64,000 bases of DNA, taken from the NCBI GenBank assembly GCA_004431415.1, contig QPMI01000186.1, positions 120,736-184,735 of the forward strand. The letters are read 5' to 3'. This DNA is from Cyanophora paradoxa. Its lineage: Eukaryota; Glaucocystophyceae; Cyanophorales; Cyanophoraceae. Positions within the stretch are counted from its first letter, which is position 1. Each line of letters starts with the position of its first letter. The position numbers were made by a program, and so were the translations under genes. Under the pieces are notes generated by a model. The model had not been told where the DNA came from. It did no database searches and saw only the letters and a program-made list of their open reading frames with translations. Below, one piece after another: positions 11,165 to 21,940 of this stretch.

Positions 11165-12764
11165 TCACGCGTACGCCACCTCCCGCCCCGGCCGCTCCCC
11201 CCCGTCCTCGTGCCGCTCCCCTCGCGCCCCCGCCGCAGCCTCCGCCGCCGCCGCGCAGCACGGGCAGCCGCGCCCCTGCGCGACGGCCCCGCCGGTCAGA
11301 CAAGCAGGCGAGGGGCACCGTCGCGCCAGCGCGCGCGCCTGCTGGGTGCGCTGCAGCGGGCTCTGCCTCCACTCGTACGCGCAGCGGCGGCAGCGCCACC
11401 TGCAGAGGCGTCGGCCCCGGCGCCAGCACGGGAGGAGGGCAGCGCGTACCAGAGGAGGACGGAGGCAGAGGGGAGGAGCTGGGCCGGGGGCAGGGCGCCG
11501 CGGTTGAGGTCGGGGGCCCACTCGGCGGCGACGGGCGGGAAGCGGGCCTCGAGGCTGTTCCACCAGCTGACGACGACGCCGGCGCAGGCGGGGCAGCCCT
11601 TGCCCTGCCCCGCCCGCCCCCGCACCCCCGCCCGGTACTCGTGCCCGCACTCTGCAGCCCCGCCGGCCACGCCGCCCGCCTGCGCGCGCCGGCGTCGGCC
11701 GCCGGAGCGCCGCAGCAGAGGGGAGGGGCCAGGGCAGCCGGCTCCCGCACCGGAACGGGGACTGTCTGCCGGCAGCGCCACCTGCGGGGGCGCGCGCGTC
11801 GGCGGCTCAGGGGCCGGGCGCGCCGCCGGCAGCAGGCGGCGTTGAGGGCGAGGGAGAGGGCACCAGACTTTGAGCTGGGAGCCGGGGGCGACGGACTCGG
11901 CGGAGAGCGCGCCGTTCCTGCTCGGGTGCCACTCGGCCGCCAGCCGCGGGTGCGTCCAGAACAGCGGCGCGCTCTTCGCCCTCCGCCCCGGCCCCGGCCC
12001 CGCCTCCTCCTCCGCCCCCTCCGAGGCCTCTAGATCTTCGCCGGCCTCGTCGCGGGGGGCGGCGCGGCGCTCGAGGGCGCACTCGGGGCAGCCGCTGCCG
12101 CCGCGCCCCGTGCGCGAGTAGACGGCGGCCTCCCAGCGGTGGCGCCGGTCCGCCGCGCAGCGCCACGCGGCGACGACGCGCGAGCCGCGGGAGACCTCCG
12201 ACGCCGCGAGGCCGCCGTTCGCATCCGCGTCCCACTCGGCCGCCACCGCCGGCTCCGCCTCCGCGAGCGACTGCCCGGGCTTCGGCGGCTTGGGGCGCAC
12301 GCCCAGCGGGGAGGTCCCGGTCCGCAGGAAGAAGCAGCGCGGGCAGCCGGTGGGGCTGTCCGGTCGCGTCCGCGCGTGCACGTGCGCCTCCCACCTGCGC
12401 CGATGTTAGCGAGCTCGAATCGAATTCGAATCCTAGCGACGCACGTGTGGCCGCAGCTATGGCACTTCCAGACCGCCCGCAGCCGCGAGCCGCGAGAGAT
12501 GTCCGACGGCGTGAGCCTCCGGTTCATCTTCGCATTCGCTATCTTGTCCCACTCCCTCGCGACCTCCGGGTGCGTCTCTGCGAGCGACTGACCTGGTTTC
12601 GGTAGCGCTTGCCGCTTCCTTCGCATTCGCGCCGCCGCCGGCGAGGACGGTTCCACAAAGGCGTGCGCCTCGCTCGAGCTCGAGTAGGATCGAGTCAAGA
12701 GTGCGGCCGGCGACGTGGGGAGCGCGGCAGTTGACTCTCCCCGGGCTGGGCGGCGAAGCAGCAT
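11165..12764 (-). CDS. Treble-clef zinc-finger repeat protein (PF14311 / DUF4379 type), probable organelle leader
   Basis: The protein consists of tandem modules of about 65 residues with the pattern 'P.va.eW....N....p..v..gs...vWW.C..CGH.W...v..R....GCP.C'. Visible module pieces are HPEVAREWDKIANAKMNRRL with WKCHSCGHT joined across an intron to WEAHVHART and GCPRC; PAVAAEWDADANGGL with WRCAADRRHRWEAAVYSRTG and GCPEC; LAAEWHPSRNGALSAES; PPVAAEWAPDLNRGALPPA with WRCRRCAYEWRQ and GRGCPCC. The ATG at 12764 gives MLLRRPARGESTAAL and, about 25 residues in, LLTRSYSSS, which looks like a mitochondrial presequence. Introns are GT-AG; the first has a textbook gctaac branch site. Molecular function is unknown for this family. 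A second member lies at 31.4-32.8 kb. Confidence 0.82.
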
Positions 12765-13167
12765 GCGCACGGTCAAGGACAGGGCGCGGGGCGGCAGAAC
12801 GTGGCGCACGCTGTGATGCCAGCGCGTTGGCGCGCACGTTCCTCCAGATCAAAGCTATCCGCGAGATCGCACTGCCGCGGCCCGGCGCTGCCACGCTCGG
12901 CGGCTGCAGCGCGAGCGTCGCTGGAGGATATCGGGCCACCGCACGCGTCGCCGCTGTTGCTAGCAGCCTACGGCACTGCGGCGGCGCTCGCAGCGCCAGC
13001 GCTGGCGCCGACGACATCGCCGCCGCCCCCTCCGGCAGCAGCCGCGACGACTGGTTTTCACAGCAGACTTTTGAGTCAACAAGAATGACGCGCGCTCATC
13101 GGCCCAGGCGGACTCGAGAACTCTGTACCCCAGACAATCAACGCATACCCCATCCACTGTCCGAAAA
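12765..13167. other. Divergent gap, treble-clef gene / PRAI
   Basis: These 403 bp separate two divergent start codons and should carry both promoters. I see no coding exon or clear motif. Confidence 0.45.
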
Positions 13168-14010
13168 ATGCCATCCTTCGTCACCGGCACGGCAGCCCTC
13201 CCAACGCAGACTCGGCAGCTCTCCGGGGCGCTACTCTCGCCCGCGCTGTCCCGCTTGGCGGACCGGCCTTGTCGCTCCGCTTCCCAGCGCCGGTCGTTTG
13301 GCTATGCCGCGCCGGCGGGCCCGGTCGCTTCGTCGTCCGCGGCGGCGGCCGACGCCGGGCCGTCGCAGCGCGCGCTGCGTATCGTGAAGGTGTGCGGGAT
13401 CACTTCGGTCGAGGACGCCGCGCTAGCGATCGACGCGTGTAAGGAGCTGGTCCCGGGGGTGCAGTCCTACATCGGCATGATCCTGTGGCCGAAGTCGATC
13501 CGCTCCGTGCAGCCGGAGACCGCGCGGGAGATCGCTTCGTATGTGCAGGGCCGCGGCGCGCGTCCCGTGGGCGTCTTCGTCGACGAGTCCGCGGACGAGA
13601 TGGCGGCGTACGCGGAGCGCATCGGCCTGGACATCGTGCAGCTGCACGGCGAGCCGGCGCGCGCGGCGTACGGGGACCTGCCGGCGAGCCTGGACCGCAT
13701 CGTCGTGTGCGACGTCGAGGACGACGGCAGCTACAGCGCGCCGGCCCTCGGCGACGGCGACCTCCTCCTCTTCGACCGCAAGGTCGCCGGCTCCGGCCAC
13801 TCCTTCGACTGGTCCCGCTTCCGGCGCCCCGCCGGCGGCACGAACTGGCTGCTCGCCGGCGGCGTCTCGCCCGACAACGTCGCGCGGGCCGTGCGCGAGC
13901 TGGACCCCGCCGGCATCGACGTGGCGAGCGGCGTCGCGGGGCCCGACCGCGTGCGCAAGGACCCGGCGCGCATGCGCCGCTTCTTCGAGGAGATCCGAGC
14001 CGCCCTGTGA
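13168..14010 (+). CDS. TRPF: Phosphoribosylanthranilate isomerase, single exon, plastid-type leader
   Basis: This enzyme converts N-(5-phosphoribosyl)anthranilate to the 1-carboxyphenylamino sugar phosphate, step three of tryptophan synthesis from chorismate. The 280-residue reading frame is uninterrupted, which is rare in this window. Residues 1 to about 70 (MPSFVTGTAALPTQTRQ onward) are rich in Ser, Ala, Arg and Gln and poor in acids, as in an organelle transit peptide. An RRSFGYAAP element may be the cleavage context. The barrel starts with IVKVCGITSVEDA, where the Cys is the family's catalytic residue. It continues with PVGVFVD, IVQLHGEPA, LLLFDRKVAGSGHSF, NWLLAGGVSPDNV and IDVASGVAGPDRVRKDP. 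It is monofunctional, unlike the TrpC-TrpF or TRP1 fusions of some lineages. The plastid location is inferred from the leader. Confidence 0.95.
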   Translation: MPSFVTGTAALPTQTRQLSGALLSPALSRLADRPCRSASQRRSFGYAAPAGPVASSSAAAADAGPSQRALRIVKVCGITSVEDAALAIDACKELVPGVQSYIGMILWPKSIRSVQPETAREIASYVQGRGARPVGVFVDESADEMAAYAERIGLDIVQLHGEPARAAYGDLPASLDRIVVCDVEDDGSYSAPALGDGDLLLFDRKVAGSGHSFDWSRFRRPAGGTNWLLAGGVSPDNVARAVRELDPAGIDVASGVAGPDRVRKDPARMRRFFEEIRAAL

Positions 14011-15214
14011 CCCGCCCTTTTAGCTTGGCTCCCCCCCCCCCTCCCCCCCCCCGCCCCGCCTCCTTGAGCTTCTCTGCAATCGCCTCCGGTTCCCCTCTCC
14101 TCTCGCCGGCCGCACGAATTATTCCCCATGGCCACTCCTCCCGGAGCCCCTTCCTCTAGATCTCCGGATCCCGAGGCCTACTGCTAGGCCTAGGATAGGC
14201 GCGCCTGTTTATGTCGGCGTCTTTCATGGATCACCGGATCATTTATCATGGATTCAACGTTAACTATAGCTAGTTATAAGCTTAAGGCATACAGCTCCGA
14301 GGGGCTCTAATGTAAAAGCTTAAGCTTCGGCCCGGCGGGACAAGTCTCAGAGTCTCCAGCTGCGCATGCCGTTGCATTAATATTGCCATGGCCAACCGCT
14401 CAACGCTGCCCGGTCGGGCCCCCGTCGGGCCGGCCAGCTATAGCTACTCTGCACTGCGGCAGCTGCGCATGCAGCTGTACAGGTGCACTGGGGCAATGCA
14501 GTGGACCCGGATGCGGACCGCGCGCGCCCCCCCGGCAGCCCATCGCAAGCCGCTGATCATGATCATGAGCTCATCGGATCATAACTCAGTGATCTAGAAT
14601 CATTGAAATTGATCATGAATCGCACAACTTGGCAACCGATACGTACTAGTACTACGGTAAACGCCGAGAAGAACGAAACAAACTAAATTCGATCGAAATC
14701 GAGCTACTAGGCTACTAGGACACACTATGATAGCTAGAGCCTCCGAGCCACTTGCACTGCGGCACCGTACGCGTGCAGCCTGGCAGCTGAAACTTCAATA
14801 ACGTTAACCCTACTGGCATTTTTTCCACAAGTAACACTCAGAGACTCAAAGTTGTATTTAAAAAAATTGGATGCATATGTACGCATACGTATAAATTCAT
14901 GAACAAATACTACGTATACAATACTGAATAAGAGAAATGCTGTCCGGCGATCGAAAGCTGACTTTACGCGCGCGCGGCGATTAGACGATCATGAAGCCAA
15001 AACCTGACCTGTGTACCGTGGTACAGCTAGCCTAGGGAATTTCAATACATAAATGAACTTGAAAGATGAGGGGGGCCGGCGGCGCCCAGGCCTAAAGCTC
15101 GATCTGGGAGGGCGAATTCGAAGTGAAAGCTAGCGCTGGCTGAGATCGATGTGCGGCGGGGCGCAGGCCTAGGTCTGGATGAAGAGAGGGTCGGGGGGGG
15201 CTGGGAGAGGTGGC
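14011..15214. other. AT-richer convergent intergenic region
   Basis: This stretch between two converging genes drops sharply in GC from about 14160 to 15040. It is crowded with short palindromic words (GATC, CATG, CTAG, AAGCTT), for example tgatcatgatcatgagc near 14554. A tcatcggatc word at 14571 is a variant of the palindromic element described elsewhere. No open reading frame here looks like protein. Confidence 0.6.
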
Positions 15215-17919
15215 TCAGAAGGGGCCCGGGGGCAGCTCCGGGGTGCACATGTGGTCGGCGGTGGCGGGGGAGGCGGAGTCGCCGCTGCCGCTCGCCGGGC
15301 TCCAGCCGAAGCCGCCCGCCCCGCCCGGCGTCGGGCCCCCGCTCACGCTCGTCCCCGTCTCCGTGCTCTCCCCCCCGGGGCTCAGCGCCGCCGGGCACGG
15401 CGAGAGGGGGTACAGGCCCAGCTCGTAGAGCAGGTCCGTCGGGGGAGGCACCGGCGGGGGCGCCGCCTCCGACCCGCCCGACGCAGGGGCCGGGGCCGGG
15501 GAGGGCCCGGCTTGGGTGTGGGGGGCGGAGGCGGGCTCGGGGTACGACGGGCTGGGGGCGGAGAAGTCGAAGGGCGACGCGGGGGGGAAGCCTTGGCCAT
15601 GGGACGCGGCGTCGCCGCCTGCAGGCGTCGGCGGGTAGGAGGGGGCCGGTGCGAATGACGGGGCCGGAGGGTAGGAGGGGCCCGGTGCGAATGACGGGGC
15701 CGGAGGGTAGGACGGGGCCGGAGGGAAGGAGGGGGCCGAAGGAAACGAGGGGGTCGGAGGGAAGGAGGGGGCGGCGGGCGCGGGTGCCGGGGCGTGGGGG
15801 AGGCCCCAGGGGCGGGCCGGGGCCGCCGGCGGGCCGAACCTCATTCCGGGACCAGCGAAGAGCTCCGGAGGCGGCTGGGCCTGAGGCGCCGGCCCCGAGG
15901 GGTACGCGGGGGCGGGCTGGGCCGCCTGGGGCCCCTGGCCGCCGGCGGCTGCCCGTGGCCGTGGCCGTGCGCGCTCTGAGGGGGAAGCTCGCCGGCTGCT
16001 GCGGGGGGTACCCCACTGGCCATGGCCGGGGGGCCCGCGGGGCCAGGGGCCGGCGCCGCGGCCGCCGGCTGCGCGTGCCCGTGCCCGTGGCCGAGCGGGC
16101 CCTGCGCCGCCCCCGGGAAGTGGGGAGGCCCCCGGGGGTACACGCCGGACGCCGGGGCCGGGGCCGGGTGGGGGTAGGAGCCCGGGGCGGGGCAGAGGCC
16201 GGCGAAAGGGTTCTGGAGCACGGGCGGGCTGGGAAGGCCGGCCTTCTCCTTGAGGACCTGCGCGCGTCCCCGCTCAGCCGCGGGAAAGCTCCGGATCCGG
16301 CTCGAGCGTGACGTCACCTTGACGTTGGCGATGATGCGGTGGGCCAGCACGGGGTGCATTTGGCTGCGCGCCGCGCGGCTCGGACCCTGGGGCGCGCGAC
16401 GGGGCGGGGGGGGGGGGGGGGGGCGGGTGCACCTGATGGAGGGGTTGGCGCGGAAGGTGAAGAGGAGGGCGGAGTAGAAGTGGCGCTCCTCCTGCGCGAG
16501 CCCGTCCCTGCCGCCGGCCCGTCATGATCAGCGGCCGGCGCGCGCCGCGAGGGCCGCCCTCGCGCGCACCAGAGGGCCTTGATGCGGCGGCGGAGGAGGT
16601 GGTCGGGCGGCGCGCAGCCGACGTGGATGCGCAGGAAGGGCAGGTGCGCCCGCACGAAGGCCGATCGGTCCTGCCAGTCCTGCGGGGGGTCACGAGGGGA
16701 AAGTGAAGGGGAGCGAGGGAGCAGGCGCGGGGGCGCACGGGCCGGTCCGGGGAAGCGAGCACGCAGCGCTCGTCGTGGACCACGTGCATTGCGTCGAAGT
16801 GCGCGGCGAGACCTGCGGCCGGGCCGGCGCCGCGCGGCTGAGCGAGGGCGGAATCAGAGGGAGGGGGGCCGGCGCGCGCACCCGTCGAGGCCGGCGACTC
16901 GGGCGGCGGCGGCGGCGTTCCGACGGGGGTCTCGGGCGGCGGCGGGCCGACCGAGGTCGCCGCGACGAAGGGCACGTCTTCGACGGGGCCGGGGCCGCGG
17001 CCGGGGCCGAGTGGGGCTGGCGGGGCGGCGGCGGCGGCATGAGGGCGGTGGGCGTCGAGGCGCGCAGGGGCGCCGCGGGGTCAAACCCGGCGCCGGAGCC
17101 GGGGCCGGCGGGCTGGCCCGGGACGGTGGTGGGCGAGGGGGCGGGGGAGGAGACGGAGGCGGAGGAGGAGGCGGTGAAGGTCGGGCTGGGGCTCGCGCTC
17201 GGGCTGCCCGGCGGGGAGGAGCCGGCGCCGGCCGCCTCGGCCATGTCCGCGGCGGTGATGTTCAGCTGGAGAGGGAGCTGGAGCTGCTGCGCCACGGCGG
17301 CGCTCTGCGCGTACGCGCGCCACTGCGCGCCCCGCTGCTCGCTCCGCTCCGCCTTCACCCCGAACTTCGTTATCGAGCGGATCGCGTTCATGTGCGCGGA
17401 GGTGAGGCCGCTGGGGTCGCGGCCGCCGCGGCCGCGGCCGCGCCCCCTGCCGCGACCGGCGTTGGGGCCGCTCGAGGACATCGCCATTAGCTCGAGGCCT
17501 TCGACTTCGGCTTCGACGGCGTTCGCTTTGCGCTTGCCCGATGCTCTCGCCGCTGAAGGCGAAGGCTCTGCTGCACAAGCGCGACTCTCTGCTGCGTCGG
17601 TGGCTCCGGTGTCACCGGTCGCGGGGAGCAGCGGTGACGTCAAAACTGGCGTGAGCGGCGGAGGAGAAAGTTCCGCCGCTTCTGGGCGATGCGGCTGATC
17701 GTGCTCCTGATATTCTTGCCGCCCTGGACGAGGGCGCAGGCGGGCTGAAGGAACGCGGCCGACTGCAGCTGCAGCAGGGTTGGAGCGATATCCGTCGGGG
17801 GCGGGCGAGCTCTTTTGCTGCTGGCTGCTTCGGCGTTCGCCTGGCTTAGCTATAGGCTTGCTGGCGCGCAATCCCTTATCCGCCGTCGGGGAGCTGCTGC
17901 GGCTCCCCGAGGCCGCCAT
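15215..17919 (-). CDS. Unknown protein, RG-box, conserved-looking core and proline-rich tail
   Basis: I do not recognise this gene. The ATG at 17919 opens a Ser/Pro-rich region (MAASGSRSSSPTADKG), followed by an RGRGRGRGGRDPSG box and HMNAIRSITKFGVKAERSE. The middle has a non-repetitive part likely to be a folded domain: FDAMHVVHDERCVLASPDRP, DWQDRSAFVRAHLPFLRIHV, HLLRRRIKALW, EERHFYSALLFTFRANPSIR and HPVLAHRIIANVK, the last spliced by a GT-AG intron to VLKEKAGLPSPP. The C-terminal part is low-complexity, with PSFPPAPSYPPAPS-type repeats (15600-15790), and ends after TDLLYELGLYPLSP. A +1/-1 frame change near 17000-17010 (a CCGGCC run) is not explained by an intron I can see. The RG box would suit a nuclear or RNA-binding protein, but this is a guess. 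Confidence 0.6.
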
Positions 17920-19176
17920 GGTTGCGCGCGAGCTCTCCTTTCGGGATTCAAGCGCCCAAAAAACGCGCGCTTTTCGGATTCACGCTAAGGGCTTCATGCA
18001 GATGCGATATCACACGAGGCCTAGATCGAGCTTTCAGGCCGCTAGAGTGTCATGCGAGGAAGATGAGCGGAATGAGCATCAGGCGCGGCGGGATTCTGCA
18101 TATCCCGGTGCGGGTCCTCCGGGATCCCGCGCCGGGATCGAAGTCATCCGATCCAGCGCGGCCGCGAGTCCGCGAGTCGACCGCGACCGTTATTTCCGAT
18201 TGATAACGCCCTGGGAAATTCGCGATCGAACAGTTTCGATCGTCGTCGAACCGTCGGGCTCTCGAGCTTCAAGCTCGAGCTCGCATTGCCTCGCAACGAT
18301 CGCGATTCGCGGATCGCGAGCGCGATTCGCTCGCTAATGGCGATTGATCAAAATGCGAGTATTATATATTATTATTGAAGCATTATAAATAATAGTTTAA
18401 TTTAGGTTTTCATGTGAATATTTTGCCAGTTACGTTCCGAATCCGACGCGTTCACGTATACAAACCGTACCCCGGTGCATAACGTTAAGAAATATATAAC
18501 TATAGTATTGCTGATTTCAATCGAAGTTAAATTCGATCTATTCTAGTAAATAGCCATTCTTATTATCACCAGCCACGAACTACAAGCTACTACGAGCTGC
18601 TACTAGGCTAGTAATAGCCTTCTAGTATATGTACTAATTATATAAGTAGCCTTCTTTCATTCATGGAGTTTAATAAAGAATAAATTTCACGTGCGGCCGC
18701 GGTGGCGATACGTGCACATGCACACTACGACGTACCGGCCTTAATTAATATAGCTTATAATTAGCAATGCTTTTATAATTATAGTTGAGAACAGCGCTAG
18801 CTACTAGCTAGACTTTTGCTAACTTTAGTAAGCTTTAAGCTAGTACAGTACATGTCTCGATAGATCAAGTCAATCGCCAATGATTCGCCATGTGTAATAT
18901 AATCTCATTTATATAAATCGCTTTCTGTTTAATAATATTAATGTGGGGAACTTGCAATTGGCGTTTACGTTGGCGATCATATTTGCGTATATATGTGCAT
19001 TTTTTAGTTTCTACAATAGATCACGACGATGAATCGGCCACGTGGGGATGTCACGGACGTTACTTTTTCAACGGCCGCAACGGGAAAAATGTTGACGTCA
19101 CCTTTGGGAACATGATTCCGGGCTCGATCTTCATAAATGCAAGAATCAACTCGCACGAAGCTTGCACCTGAACGAA

Positions 19177-19700
19177 ACCATTTTTTGTTCGTGCCACACG
19201 ATCGGAACTGTGAATGAAAAAACGATCGGTGAAACTCAAGTTGCACAACTCTTCGTTCAGATCATACGACCGGAACCCTTATTATGAATGCAATTCGGAA
19301 AGGTTTCGCTCAAGTTGCACCGCATTTCGTTCGAGTCACAAGACTGGAACCCGTGAATCCACGAATGATCGGGCTCACCTGAACAAACCATTTTTTGTTC
19401 AAGTCATACGATCGGAGCTAGCGCTGTGAATCGATAAACGGTCCGTGAAACTCAAGTTGCACAACTTTTCGTTCAAATCATACGACCGGAACCCTTGCAT
19501 GCGCAGTTGAAATGCACTACGAATTTCAAAAGGTTCGCTCAAAAAATCCTTCGAACGGAATCCTCGAATGCATCATGGCATCGATATCTAGATCTCTTAT
19601 ATTAACTTTTTTGAAAATTGAAGCTGCAACGCTTTTCGTTCAAGTCATACGGCTGGATCCGTAATTCGAACCCTTGAATGCATAAACGATCGGTTTTCCT
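19177..19700. repeat. Degenerate tandem array, about 72-bp unit (210-bp higher-order period)
   Basis: The words CAAGTTGCAC, TTCGTTCAAGTCATACGAC and CGGAACCCTTGAAT recur in fixed order. The TTCGTTCA-type word lies at about 19252, 19327, 19395, 19468 and 19636, with a worn copy at about 19545, giving a spacing of 69-75 bp. An ACCATTTTTTGTTC variant occurs at 19177 and again at 19387, exactly 210 bp apart, so units A-B-C form a three-unit higher-order repeat. Copies have diverged by many substitutions. No coding potential is seen. Confidence 0.8.
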
Positions 19701-19772
19701 CAAGTTCTCCTGGACTGCTTTGATAATTTGCTCAAGCCGCTGAGCGCTGTGAGGCCCGGGCCTTACGTACAC

Positions 19773-19803
19773 GCGCATATGCATGCGCATGCGCATGCAC
19801 ACG
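19773..19803. repeat. Alternating purine-pyrimidine patch
   Basis: The run cgcatatgcatgcgcatgcg and its flanks alternate purine and pyrimidine, with nested self-complementary words. Such tracts can adopt Z-DNA or hairpins. That is a general property; nothing more is implied here. Confidence 0.6.
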
Positions 19804-20119
19804 TTGACGTCGATCATCGGATGTTTCAAACTTGCAAATTGACTTTCGAGTCTCCCAAGCCCATGATCATGGTTTACGCATGCCATGATGCCATGATGCA
19901 TGCTTTCTAAAGCGATTCTACGTCGATATCTGATCGTGATCCGATATCGATGATCATGAGAATATGCATGAGTGGCACTAGCTCATTCATGATCAGCTGC
20001 AGGCTTTAATTTGGCTCACTGGTACGTGTAATGCAGCTGATTAATTACAAAGAGCATGATGAGATCAACGCGAAGCAGGATCAGATGACCTAGGCCTCGA
20101 AGATGGGAGGTAAATGTGA

Positions 20120-20137
20120 ATCCGATGATCATCGGAT
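20120..20137. repeat. Perfect palindrome ATCCGATGATCATCGGAT, 3' of inositol monophosphatase
   Basis: This 18-bp perfect palindrome lies 26 bp beyond the inositol monophosphatase stop codon, in its predicted 3' untranslated region, and is followed on the plus strand by tgtacatgt. The same core recurs at 28213. Confidence 0.75.
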
Positions 20138-20162
20138 GTACATGTGGCGGCCGGGCTCGTGG

Positions 20163-21833
20163 TCAGCAGTTGGAGGCTCCGACCTCCGCCTCGGCCTCCC
20201 TCACGATCTGGCGGGGGGCCGGGAGCTCGAGGGTGAGGGCGGCGGCGGGGGCCCTGGGCGCCCCGGCCCCCGAGGGCGCCGCGCACGGCGAGGAGCTGGG
20301 GCGCGATGTGCTCGTTCCCCGCGACGATGCCGGGGCCCAGGATGCTGCGCGCGCACGCGAGGTCGCCGCGCCGCGCGCGGGCCGGGGCGGCGGCCGGCGG
20401 CGGCGCCAGGCACCTGAAGGGCCCGCCGCGGGGGTCGCTCAGCGCTCCCCCGGCCTCCTCCAGGATCAGCGAGGCCGCCGCGTAGTCCCACGCCTGCCGC
20501 CGGTCCCTCTGCATGAGCTGCGCTGGCCAGGGGCGCCCGGGCGGGGAGCACCTTCCAGCCCCACGCGTAGATGCCCTCGCAGATGCCGCGCGCGATGTAG
20601 CACAGGTCTGTGAGCGCGGCGCATGAGAACTAGAGCCCGTCGGCGCCGCCCCGGGCCCGCAGCGAGAACCGCGTACCCAGGGCCCCGGAGCCGGACATGC
20701 GCATCGCCTGCGGGGCGCGCGCGGGGCGGGGTCAGGGCCCGGCAAATGACGACGAGACGGGGGAAGGGCGGGGCGCGCGCGCCTGCATGTTTCTCTCCAT
20801 GAGGCGGCGAAGGATGGCGAGGTTCTGCGCGCCGGCGCCGGTCAGGCCGGCCGGCGCCCCGCGGGGGCCCGGGCCCACGAGCGCACGATGTCGATGTTCT
20901 TCTTCGTCCGGTTGTACCTGCGGCGGAGCTCGGCGCCCCGCGGGCCCGCGGCCGGCAGGCGGCGCCTCACCCGTACTCGGTCATAACTGCGCGGCCGGCG
21001 GGGGACCGGTCAGCTAGCATGGCTCTGGCGGAGTTGGGGGGGGCGGGGCGGGCGGGCCGATGGACTTGTCGATGGTGGCGTGCGCGGAGACGCGGATGGG
21101 GCGCTCGTTGAGGAAGGCGCCCCCGCCCCGCACCGCCCAGTACATCTCGTCGGTGCACGGGTTGTCTGCCCGCCCCCGCGCGTCGGACAGCGCGAGAGAG
21201 GGGGCGGGGCGGGGCGGGAGGGAGGGAGGCACAGCAGACGCCGGCGACGACCTGCTGCTTCACGGCGCACGCCACACAGACCGCCACCTGTGCGGGCCCG
21301 TGAGGGACGGGCGGCGAGGGCCCCGCGGGTGCCAGCGCGCCTCGGGCCAGCTGTGCACGAAGTTCGTCGTCCCGTCGATCTGCCGCGTCGACCGCGGTCA
21401 GGTCGAGAGCTGTGGAGCTGCAGACCGCGCACCGGGTCGACGATCCACGTCGGCGCGTCCGTCAACTGGATCGTCGATTCGGCGCTGCGCGCGAGGCGTT
21501 CATGTGCAGCCAGCCGGGGCAAGCTCGGTTCGGCCAAGCTAAGAGTCCGCGCTGCACCTTTCTTCGCCGATGAAAATGTGCGTAGGGAATTTAGCGCGGA
21601 GACGGCTGAACACGATCTCCTCGGACCTGCGATCCGTCTCCGTCACAACTGCCGGCAGTTAGCCGCCCCGCTGGTTTGAGCGGCCGGCTTGCACGTAGCT
21701 AGCACGCACGATCGATCCCGCTGCTCTTGGTGTCGATGTTCTTGGGCCGGTTGATTGCCTCGCGCACGAGCGCCCCCGCTTCGCGCGCAACCTCCTTCGC
21801 CGCGCTGAGCAGCTCCTTCGGGTCCACCGACAT
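20163..21833 (-). CDS. Inositol monophosphatase
   Basis: This enzyme dephosphorylates inositol monophosphate to free myo-inositol, the second step of de novo inositol synthesis. The ATG at 21833 opens MSVDPKELLSAAKEVAREAG. Exons join to give WIVDPIDGTTNFVHSWPE, which contains the metal-binding DPIDGT motif across a GT-AG intron. Next are VCVACAVKQQVVAGV, DEMYWAVRGGGAFLN, NERPIRVSAH and IRMSGSGALGTRFSLRARGG. The second metal-site motif is WDYAAASLILEEAGG. The last exon reads IVREAEAEVGASNC. The length and all three signature blocks are normal for the family. A histidinol- or 3'-phosphoadenosine phosphatase is less likely given the motif spacing. It is divergent from inositol-3-phosphate synthase with a 107-bp gap, which suggests shared control. 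Confidence 0.93.
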
Positions 21834-21940
21834 CTAGAAGTGTGATATATAGCGGCAGCAAACCCGAGTCCGCAGCGGGGATCGTCGCAACAAAATCTGC
21901 GTATCCCTACTGGATCGCACAGCTGCCAGCAATTAGAGCG
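21834..21940. promoter_or_regulatory. 107-bp bidirectional promoter, IMPase / inositol-3-phosphate synthase
   Basis: The start codons of the two inositol-synthesis genes are only 107 bp apart on opposite strands, so this gap and the 5' ends of the genes must contain both promoters. A TATA-like word, tgatatatag, lies at 21842. The regulatory role is inferred from position. Confidence 0.65.

Larger units (their letters stand above)
17920..20162. other. Long AT-rich intergenic region between tandem genes
   Basis: This is the largest gap in the window. From 17920 to about 18350 it has GC-rich promoter-like sequence for the gene to its left. From about 18350 to 19150 it is strongly AT-rich (runs such as tatatattattattg near 18362) with no protein-like frame. 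From about 19150 it becomes a degenerate tandem array, then a patch of alternating cgcatatgcatgcgcatgcg near 19773, then GATC/CATG-rich sequence. Confidence 0.6.

Noticed and set aside
18941-19171. Short plus-strand frame in the AT-rich gap (MWGTCNWRLRWRSYLRIYVH)
   Set aside because: No codon bias like the neighbours, no splice context and no recognisable protein; the length is within chance for AT-rich DNA.
19177-19700. Tandem array as a transposon with terminal repeats
   Set aside because: No inverted ends, target duplication or transposase remnant is visible; it is better described as satellite-like.
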